DNA from: Flavobacterium sp.
GTDB taxonomy: Bacteria; Bacteroidota; Bacteroidia; Flavobacteriales; Flavobacteriaceae
DNA length: 6,502 nucleotides
Direction of reading: 5' to 3'
Assembly (NCBI GenBank): GCA_024642295.1
Contig: JAHEBK010000101.1
Location: 1 to 6,502 of the forward strand
This document shows, piece after piece, positions 1 through 6,502 of this stretch. The translations under genes and the position numbers were made by a program. The stretch's first letter is position 1; every line of letters starts with the position of its first letter. Under the pieces are notes generated by a model. That model worked only from the letters and a program-made list of their open reading frames with translations, was not told where the DNA came from and ran no database searches.

Positions 1-1
1 T

Positions 2-91
2 TTAATTAAAATTCCTCAGTCTATGATAGCAACTCACAAATCATTAGCTAAAGAAAAAACAAAAAGACTCCTTTACAAAATTGAAAAATAA
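2..91 (+). CDS. 3' end of an unidentified upstream gene (partial)
   Basis: An open frame enters from the left edge and ends at TAA 89-91, giving 29 residues that finish in a lysine-rich tail ending LLYKIEK. The other two + frames stop within the first ten bases, so this is the only + frame that can be coding. The stop lies just before the trmD promoter, which is what the end of a preceding co-oriented gene would look like. The fragment is too short to identify a family, and no motif in it is diagnostic. It could also be chance open sequence. I infer a real C-terminus from the codon make-up and position only. Confidence 0.5.
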   Translation, partial: LIKIPQSMIATHKSLAKEKTKRLLYKIEK

Positions 92-98
92 AACTTTG

Positions 99-106
99 TA
101 CCTTTG
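99..106 (+). promoter_or_regulatory. Bacteroidetes-type -7 promoter element for trmD
   Basis: TACCTTTG matches the TAnnTTTG -7 consensus of the primary sigma factor in Bacteroidetes and is followed by CAC. The -33 element is less clear: TTTAC at 72-76 lies 22 bases upstream, and TTG at 81-83 lies closer than usual. The transcription start would fall near 111-113, giving a very short leader of about 12 bases before the trmD ATG. No Shine-Dalgarno is present; the start is preceded by A-rich sequence, as is normal in this phylum. Confidence 0.7.
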
Positions 107-124
107 CACTCTAGAAAATAAAAT

Positions 125-802
125 ATGCGCATAGATATCATTACCGTTTTACCTGAATTATTACGAAGTCCTTTCGAAGCTTCTATTATGAAACGTGCCA
201 TTGACAAAGGATTAGTTGAAGTTCATATTCACAACTTACGTGATTATACAACCAACAAGCAAAAGAGCGTTGACGACTACCCTTTTGGAGGTGGTGCTGG
301 TATGGTAATGACAGTACAGCCTATTGATGCCTGTATTACACACTTGAAAAGTGAAAGAGATTACGACGAAATTATATATATGTCGCCTGATGGAGAAACT
401 TTAAACCAAAAAATGGCGAACACTATGTCCATGTATGAGAATATCATCATATTATGTGGTCATTATAAAGGAGTCGATCAAAGAGTTAGAGATCATTTTA
501 TTACCAAAGAAATTTCAATTGGAGATTATGTTTTGAGTGGGGGTGAATTAGGAGCATTAGTTTTATCAGATACTTTAATACGATTAATTCCAGGTGTTTT
601 GAGCGATGAAACATCAGCTCTGACAGATAGTTTCCAGGATGGTTTATTATCCGGACCTATTTATACTCGTCCTGCTGATTATAAAGGCTGGAAAGTTCCT
701 GACGTTTTGTTGAGCGGTCATTTTGCTAAAATTGACAAATGGCGAGAGGATAAAGCGTATGAACATACTAAAACGAGAAGACCAGATTTGCTTGAAGAGT
801 AG
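125..802 (+). CDS. trmD: tRNA (guanine-N1)-methyltransferase TrmD
   Basis: TrmD transfers a methyl group from S-adenosylmethionine to N1 of guanine 37 in tRNAs reading CNN codons, preventing +1 frameshifting; it acts in the cytoplasm as a homodimer and is usually essential. The 225-residue protein shows the family landmarks in order. These are [13 protein letters not shown] at the N-terminus, the glycine-rich GGGAGMVM (55-62), SPDGETLNQ (87-95), and the knotted SAM-binding segments GHYKGVDQR (112-120) and [11 protein letters not shown] (131-141). R153 in LIRLIPGVL and D168 in the TDSF motif align with the catalytic Arg154 and Asp169 of E. coli TrmD. The C-terminal [12 protein letters not shown] and [10 protein letters not shown] follow. 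It is shorter than the E. coli enzyme of about 255 residues, mainly at the C-terminus, which is normal for Bacteroidetes. The usual partners rpsP and rimM are not alongside; rplS follows after 174 bases with its own promoter. The start at 125 gives the canonical N-terminus. Confidence 0.97.
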   Translation: MRIDIITVLPELLRSPFEASIMKRAIDKGLVEVHIHNLRDYTTNKQKSVDDYPFGGGAGMVMTVQPIDACITHLKSERDYDEIIYMSPDGETLNQKMANTMSMYENIIILCGHYKGVDQRVRDHFITKEISIGDYVLSGGELGALVLSDTLIRLIPGVLSDETSALTDSFQDGLLSGPIYTRPADYKGWKVPDVLLSGHFAKIDKWREDKAYEHTKTRRPDLLEE

Positions 803-812
803 TTTTTTTTTG

Positions 813-833
813 TTTCAGGTTTCAAGTTTCAGG
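813..833 (+). repeat. Tandem heptamer repeat, three copies of TTTCARG
   Basis: TTTCAGG (813-819), TTTCAAG (820-826) and TTTCAGG (827-833) sit head to tail directly after the T-rich sequence that follows the trmD stop. The copies differ at one position only. Function is unknown; it may be simple slippage sequence. Confidence 0.75.
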
Positions 834-853
834 TTACTACAAAAAAACGTTTG

Positions 854-877
854 AACTTTAAACAAAAAAACTTTAAA
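854..877 (+). repeat. Direct repeat AACTTTAAA, two copies 15 bases apart
   Basis: AACTTTAAA occurs at 854-862 and again at 869-877, separated by CAAAAA. The block is almost entirely A and T and lies just upstream of the rplS -7 element, so it may act as an A-tract or UP-like region. With this base composition, chance is a realistic alternative. Confidence 0.4.
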
Positions 878-894
878 TTTTAAACTTTTTTCAT

Positions 895-902
895 TACTTT
901 TG
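895..902 (+). promoter_or_regulatory. Bacteroidetes-type -7 promoter element for rplS
   Basis: TACTTTTG matches TAnnTTTG and is followed by CACCC, closely resembling the trmD and icd promoters in this window. The -33 region is AT-rich with no TTG at the proper distance; TTTAAA at 872-877 is the nearest candidate. The predicted start near 907-909 coincides with the first strand of the leader stem described below. It implies that rplS can be transcribed independently of trmD. Confidence 0.7.
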
Positions 903-904
903 CA

Positions 905-976
905 CCCACATTTGATTAACCTCTGGCGATACCCGTGAATGTTGGTCCGATTTTAAAACAATAATTAGCATTTAAA
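905..976 (+). ncRNA. Probable ribosomal protein L19 leader (flavobacterial type), rplS 5' UTR
   Basis: This stretch is markedly more GC-rich than the flanking spacer and is immediately followed by rplS. By eye it folds into a hairpin: 905-906 pair with 944-945, there is one mismatch (907/943), then ACATT 908-912 pairs with AATGT 938-942. The enclosed segment 913-937 contains CTCTGGCGATACCCG, where GG 925-926 can pair with CC 932-933. Downstream, 950-957 pair perfectly with 971-978, reaching into the start codon. Ribosomal-protein leaders bind their own protein and repress its synthesis when free protein accumulates. I recall that a leader class preceding L19 genes in Flavobacteria has been described by comparative genomics, and this region is where it would lie. 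I have not aligned it to that model, so the assignment rests on position, composition and the stem. Confidence 0.6.
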
Positions 977-1327
977 ATGGCAAATTTAGTAGATTTCGTA
1001 AATAGCGAATATGTTGCAAAAAAAGATTTCCCTGAATTCGGAGCTGGAGACACTATCACAGCTTACTATGAAATTAAAGAGGGTGAAAAAACAAGAACTC
1101 AGTTCTTTAAAGGAGTTGTAATCCAAAGAAGAGGTACAGGAAGTACTGAAACTTTTACAATTCGTAAAATGTCTGGTGCAGTAGGTGTTGAGCGTATCTT
1201 CCCTATCAACTTACCAGCTTTACAAAAAATTGAAATCAACAAAAAAGGATCTGTACGTAGAGCTAGAATTTTCTACTTCAGAGAACTTACTGGTAAAAAA
1301 GCTAGAATTAAAGATAAAAGAAGATAG
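977..1327 (+). CDS. rplS: 50S ribosomal protein L19 (bL19)
   Basis: bL19 is a structural protein of the large ribosomal subunit located at the 30S-50S interface. The 116-residue product has the family pattern throughout: FPEFGAGDTITAYYEIKEG (18-36), FFKGVVIQRRGTGSTETFT (43-61), the KMSGAVGVERIFPINLP block (64-80), and the basic tail KGSVRRARIFYFREL ending in ARIKDKRR. Length matches typical bL19 (about 114-120). The start at 977 gives MANLVDFVNSEY, a usual Bacteroidetes N-terminus, and is preceded by TTTAAA rather than a Shine-Dalgarno. It has its own promoter and a structured leader, and a strong terminator begins 19 bases after its stop, so it is probably largely monocistronic with some readthrough from trmD. 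Confidence 0.98.
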   Translation: MANLVDFVNSEYVAKKDFPEFGAGDTITAYYEIKEGEKTRTQFFKGVVIQRRGTGSTETFTIRKMSGAVGVERIFPINLPALQKIEINKKGSVRRARIFYFRELTGKKARIKDKRR

Positions 1328-1346
1328 TTTACTATCGCCTCATAAT

Positions 1347-1387
1347 AAAAAGTCTCGTTCCGAACTCGGATCGGGACTTTTTTTTTT
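1347..1387 (+). terminator. Intrinsic terminator after rplS
   Basis: AAAGTCTCG (1349-1357) pairs with CGGGACTTT (1372-1380) over nine positions with one T-G wobble. After a single T/T mismatch (1358/1371), TCCG 1359-1362 pairs with CGGA 1367-1370 around an AACT loop. The 3' arm runs into an uninterrupted T tract to 1387. The A run on the 5' side could lengthen the stem and give weaker bidirectional activity. Confidence 0.92.
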
Positions 1388-1529
1388 GAACTAAAAAAAT
1401 ACTTCTAAAGAGCATTCTCAAATAAAGCCCGCATAAATAAAAAAATAACATTTTAAAGCGAAGTCGTTAGTTATCCTGTAATTCGGTTATTTCTCTCTTA
1501 AACTTTTACGTATTTTAGTCTGATTTACA

Positions 1530-1537
1530 TATCTTTG
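1530..1537 (+). promoter_or_regulatory. Bacteroidetes-type -7 promoter element for icd
   Basis: TATCTTTG fits TAnnTTTG and is followed by CACCG. TTTAC at 1505-1509 lies 20 bases upstream and is a possible, imperfect -33 element. Transcription would begin near 1542, leaving a leader of about 68 bases. The 142 bases between the rplS terminator and this element are AT-rich, and I see no gene or strong structure in them. Confidence 0.7.
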
Positions 1538-1541
1538 CACC

Positions 1542-1555
1542 GCTTTATTCAAAGC
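1542..1555 (+). other. Small stem-loop at the predicted 5' end of the icd mRNA
   Basis: GCTTT (1542-1546) pairs with AAAGC (1551-1555) around an ATTC loop, exactly where the promoter predicts the transcript to start. Such 5' hairpins can protect an mRNA from decay. A five-pair stem can easily arise by chance, so the role is inference. Confidence 0.35.
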
Positions 1556-1585
1556 AAAAAATACATTTCAGATTCTTATTCTTAG

Positions 1586-3844
<2,259 letters not shown>

Positions 3845-3873
3845 GAAATTAACATATAACTCAATTACAATAG

Positions 3874-3904
3874 AAAGACAATCGGAAACGGTTGTCTTTT
3901 TTTT
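3874..3904 (+). terminator. Intrinsic terminator after icd
   Basis: AAAGACAATCG (3874-3884) pairs with CGGTTGTCTTT (3889-3899), 11 pairs with one T-G wobble, around a GAAA (GNRA) tetraloop at 3885-3888. The T tract continues to 3904. It lies 30 bases after the icd stop and separates icd from the receptor operon. Confidence 0.95.
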
Positions 3905-3938
3905 ATTGCAAATTCAAAACAAAATGCATTATTCGTAA

Positions 3939-3966
3939 AATATATGTATATTAACATACTTATATT
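3939..3966 (+). promoter_or_regulatory. Imperfect palindrome upstream of the TonB receptor (candidate operator)
   Basis: The 28-base site is symmetric about the TTAA centre (3951-3954): 12 of 14 base pairs match, failing only at 3945/3960 and 3950/3955. The inner core GTATATTAACATAC (3946-3959) contains the only G-C pair. The right edge is 14 bases before the receptor ATG, where a regulator could block transcription or translation. The region is very AT-rich, so chance symmetry is a real alternative. Confidence 0.4.
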
Positions 3967-3980
3967 AATATTTTAAGAAA

Positions 3981-6344
3981 ATGAATACAAAAAAAACAAC
4001 TGTACTCATTATTTTTTTACTATTTAGCATTATGTCTTTCTCACAAGACTATTATTCCATTATAGGCCGAATCTCCGATTTTAAAAGTCAGGAAGCCCTA
4101 AGAGGAGTAAACCTATTTATCCCTGAAATAAATTTAAAAATAAGCACCGATAATTATGGTTTTTACTCCATTAAACTCCCTAAAGGGGAATACACTTTAA
4201 AGATAAGTTCGATTGGGTATTATGTAATAACAAAAAAAATAAATTTATACAAAGACACAGAACTTGATTTTAACTTATCCAAAGGAGAAGAAGCACTTTT
4301 TGAAATAGTTGTAAAAAATGTAATTCAAAATAAAACCCTATCTCCTGGAATAACTGAACTTGATATTTCAACAATCAAAAAAATTCCTGCTATACTTGGA
4401 GAAGTTGATATTCTTAAATCATTACTATTATTACCTGGCGTAACTAATGCTGGCGAAGGTTCCGCTGGATTTAATGTTCGTGGTGGAGGTGCTGATCAAA
4501 ATCTTATTTTACTGGACGAAAGCCCTGTATTTAATCCCTCCCATGCTTTTGGTTTTTTCTCTGTTTTCAACCCTGACGTAATTAAAGATATGAAATTATA
4601 CAAAAGTGGAATCCCCCCTAATTTCGGTGGAAGAATTGCTTCAATTTTAGACATTAATCAAAAATCAGGTAATAATAAAACGGTTAATTTCCAGGGAGGA
4701 TTAGGACTAATTACAAGTCGATTATTAATTGAAGGTCCGTTAGTAAAGAACAAAATCTCTTTTTTGATTGGAGGCCGTAGTTCTTATGCCCATTTATTCT
4801 TAAAACTTTTTGAAGAACAAAAAAACAATACTATTTATTTTTATGATTTGAATGCCAAAATAAATTACAAAATCAACCTAAGTAACAATCTGTTTGTTTC
4901 AGGATACTTTGGCAGAGATGTATTTAAATTGAATAACAGCTTTAGCAACGAATATGGAAATACGATATTAAATTTAAAATGGAATCACTTATATTCAAAA
5001 AAATCAAACTCTAATCTATCTTTTAGTTATAGTGATTATTTCTACAACTTAAACCTTCATTTTATCTCCGTGAATTGGGATTCAAACATTACAAATTATG
5101 CTTTTAAATATGCTTTCAAGAATCAGTTTTCATCCAAATTCAAATTAAATTATGGTATAGAATCAAATTATTATCTTTTTAATCCTGGCACTTTAAGATA
5201 CATTGAAAAAACAACGGATCAATTAGACCGAAAATATGCATTAGAAAATGCTGTTTTTATAAATGCTGAAAATGAAATTTTAAAAAAAGCAACGTTTTCA
5301 TATGGCTTAAGACTAAGTTCATTTAATCGATTGGGACCATCCGAAATTAATCTATACGAGAACAATTCTCCTGTAATTTACAACAAAGAATCTGGCGTTT
5401 ACGAAAAAGCAACACCTATCGAGACTCAATATTACAGTAATAAAAAAAATATAAAAAGCTACAACAACTTTGAACCTCGACTCTCTATTTCATTTCACAT
5501 TAACGATAAAACCTCTTTAAATACAAGTTACAATAGAACCGCACAATACCTTCAATTAATTTCAAATACTAGCTCACCAACACCTTTGGATGTCTGGACA
5601 CCAAGTGATACCTATATCAAACCACAAATTGCAGATCAAATAAGTTTGGGATATTCCAAAAATTTTAAAAACAACAACTATTCACTACAAGTAGATACGT
5701 ATTATAAAAAAGTAAAAAATAGATTGGATTATATCGACGGTGCTGATTTAATTGCCAATAAAGCCATTGAGCAAGTACTGTTAAATGGCCAAATGCGTTC
5801 CTACGGACTTGAAGTTTTGCTAAAGAAAAACGAAGGTAAATTTAATGGATGGATTTCCTATACGTTATCAAAATCGGAACAACAAACAGTTGGAAGAACA
5901 ACTGAAGAAACAGGAATTAACAATGGCGAATGGTACAATTCTGCTTATGACAAACCACACAACTTGGCCATAACAGCTTCATATGATATTTCAAAAAGAT
6001 GGACTTTTGGTACTAATTTTGTATATCAAACTGGACAAGCCACAACCTTCCCTAGAGGACAATACAAATATTTAGATATTCCCGCTCCTATTTATGGATT
6101 GCGCAACAAAGACCGCCTTCCCAATTACCATCATCTAGATTTTTCAGCCACACTTAAATCTGCTAAAAAAAAGGATAGAAACTGGAAAGGAGAATGGGTA
6201 TTCAGTATTTACAATGTTTATAATCGCAAAAATGCAGCCTCAATTAATTTCAGACAAAATAATGATACAGGAAACAATGAAGCGGTAAGAACTTCCATTT
6301 TTGGGTTTGTTCCTGCAGTTACTTATAACTTTAAATTTCAATAG
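3981..6344 (+). CDS. TonB-dependent outer-membrane receptor with carboxypeptidase regulatory-like domain
   Basis: This is an outer-membrane active transporter powered by TonB-ExbBD; its substrate is not evident. The 787-residue protein starts with a Sec signal peptide: KK, a hydrophobic run TVLIIFLLFSIM, and likely cleavage in FSQD near residue 21-22. Residues about 25-100 form a CarboxypepD_reg-like beta domain (GRISDFKSQEALRGVNLFIP, then DNYGFYSIKLPKGEYTLKIS and a GYY turn). The plug spans about 128-230, with LLLLPGV, FNVRGGGADQNLILLDE (164-180), LYKSGIPPNFGGR and ILDI. The rest is a beta-barrel rich in aromatic alternating strands, ending TYNFKFQ. It lacks a visible N-terminal STN signalling domain, which argues against anti-sigma-coupled control. 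It is shorter than SusC-type receptors (about 1000 residues). A DUF4249-like lipoprotein starts two bases later, so the two are surely co-transcribed. The gene looks more AT-rich, with more Asn, Lys and Ile codons, than icd. No TAnnTTTG promoter precedes it. Confidence 0.93.
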   Translation: MNTKKTTVLIIFLLFSIMSFSQDYYSIIGRISDFKSQEALRGVNLFIPEINLKISTDNYGFYSIKLPKGEYTLKISSIGYYVITKKINLYKDTELDFNLSKGEEALFEIVVKNVIQNKTLSPGITELDISTIKKIPAILGEVDILKSLLLLPGVTNAGEGSAGFNVRGGGADQNLILLDESPVFNPSHAFGFFSVFNPDVIKDMKLYKSGIPPNFGGRIASILDINQKSGNNKTVNFQGGLGLITSRLLIEGPLVKNKISFLIGGRSSYAHLFLKLFEEQKNNTIYFYDLNAKINYKINLSNNLFVSGYFGRDVFKLNNSFSNEYGNTILNLKWNHLYSKKSNSNLSFSYSDYFYNLNLHFISVNWDSNITNYAFKYAFKNQFSSKFKLNYGIESNYYLFNPGTLRYIEKTTDQLDRKYALENAVFINAENEILKKATFSYGLRLSSFNRLGPSEINLYENNSPVIYNKESGVYEKATPIETQYYSNKKNIKSYNNFEPRLSISFHINDKTSLNTSYNRTAQYLQLISNTSSPTPLDVWTPSDTYIKPQIADQISLGYSKNFKNNNYSLQVDTYYKKVKNRLDYIDGADLIANKAIEQVLLNGQMRSYGLEVLLKKNEGKFNGWISYTLSKSEQQTVGRTTEETGINNGEWYNSAYDKPHNLAITASYDISKRWTFGTNFVYQTGQATTFPRGQYKYLDIPAPIYGLRNKDRLPNYHHLDFSATLKSAKKKDRNWKGEWVFSIYNVYNRKNAASINFRQNNDTGNNEAVRTSIFGFVPAVTYNFKFQ

Positions 6345-6346
6345 TT

Positions 6347-6502
6347 ATGAAAAAAATCAAGGATATAATAGCATTCTTATTCATTATAGTCTCATTAATC
6401 AGTTGCGAAGAAGTTATTGTTGTTGACCTTGACACCGATTCTCCAAAATTAGTAATTGAAGCTTCCATTAACTGGGTAAAAGGGACTTCTGGAAATATTC
6501 AA
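6347..6502 (+). CDS. DUF4249-type outer-membrane lipoprotein, 5' part only
   Basis: The frame starts two bases after the receptor stop and stays open for 52 codons to the window end. The N-terminus is a lipoprotein signal peptide: MKKIKD, a hydrophobic run IIAFLFIIVSLIS, and lipobox LISC with the modified cysteine at residue 20. After the cysteine come two acidic residues (EE), loosely resembling the charged export signal that sends Bacteroidetes lipoproteins to the cell surface. The following EEVIVVDLDTDSPKLVIEAS and INWVKGTSG fit the conserved start of DUF4249 proteins, which commonly follow TonB receptors of this class. By analogy with SusD it may be a surface lid or substrate-binding partner for the receptor; that is inference. 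The family's function is not established, and most of the protein lies outside the window. Confidence 0.85.
   Translation, partial: MKKIKDIIAFLFIIVSLISCEEVIVVDLDTDSPKLVIEASINWVKGTSGNIQ

Noticed and set aside
803..811. T run directly after the trmD stop as an intrinsic terminator
   Set aside because: No stable GC-containing hairpin precedes the T run, so it is not a credible terminator. Readthrough into rplS remains possible.
1185..1394. A 69-codon + strand frame overlapping the end of rplS
   Set aside because: It lies out of frame over a certain bL19 gene and runs through the terminator hairpin. The product has no recognisable family features.
1388..1529. Possible riboswitch or small RNA gene upstream of icd
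   Set aside because: The stretch lies before the predicted icd transcript start and is AT-rich. I found no stem longer than a few pairs in it.
3981..6502. Calling the receptor/lipoprotein pair a SusC/SusD glycan-uptake system
   Set aside because: The receptor is too short for SusC, and the lipoprotein start fits DUF4249 rather than SusD. No carbohydrate-active enzyme is in view.

Overview
The window looks like chromosomal DNA from a member of the Flavobacteriaceae, most likely Flavobacterium or a close relative. Four things point there. The sequence is AT-rich. The promoters carry the Bacteroidetes -7 element TAnnTTTG. Starts are preceded by A-rich sequence with no Shine-Dalgarno. The gene content is flavobacterial: TrmD, bL19, a monomeric isocitrate dehydrogenase, and a carboxypeptidase-like-domain TonB receptor followed by a DUF4249-type lipoprotein. 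Every gene I can support is on the + strand.

Bases 1-1390 form a translation block. It starts with the last 29 codons of an unidentified upstream gene (2-91). Next comes trmD (125-802), the tRNA m1G37 methyltransferase, with its own promoter just after the upstream stop. rplS (977-1327) encodes ribosomal protein bL19. The 174-base gap between trmD and rplS holds a tandem heptamer repeat, a second promoter, and a structured leader of about 70 bases that I interpret as a flavobacterial L19 autoregulatory leader. The leader also contains an AT-only hairpin that would pair the first two bases of the rplS start codon. A strong intrinsic terminator closes the block at 1347-1387.

Bases 1390-3905 form a one-gene unit. 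About 140 bases of AT-rich DNA with no visible gene lead to a third TAnnTTTGCAC promoter. After it comes icd (1610-3844), an intact 744-residue monomeric NADP-dependent isocitrate dehydrogenase of the TCA cycle with all expected active-site residues. A second textbook terminator with a GAAA tetraloop follows.

Bases 3905-6502 are a transport operon. It encodes a 787-residue outer-membrane TonB-dependent receptor (signal peptide, carboxypeptidase regulatory-like domain, plug, barrel). Two bases after its stop begins a lipoprotein, cut off by the window end, whose N-terminus resembles DUF4249. The pair is organised like SusC/SusD but belongs to different families; its substrate is unknown. Unlike the three housekeeping genes it has no TAnnTTTG promoter. 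Instead there is a long imperfect palindrome 14 bases before the receptor start, so it is probably regulated separately.

Most of the window is ordinary core genome. The least-explained parts are the rplS leader and the receptor/lipoprotein pair with its palindrome.
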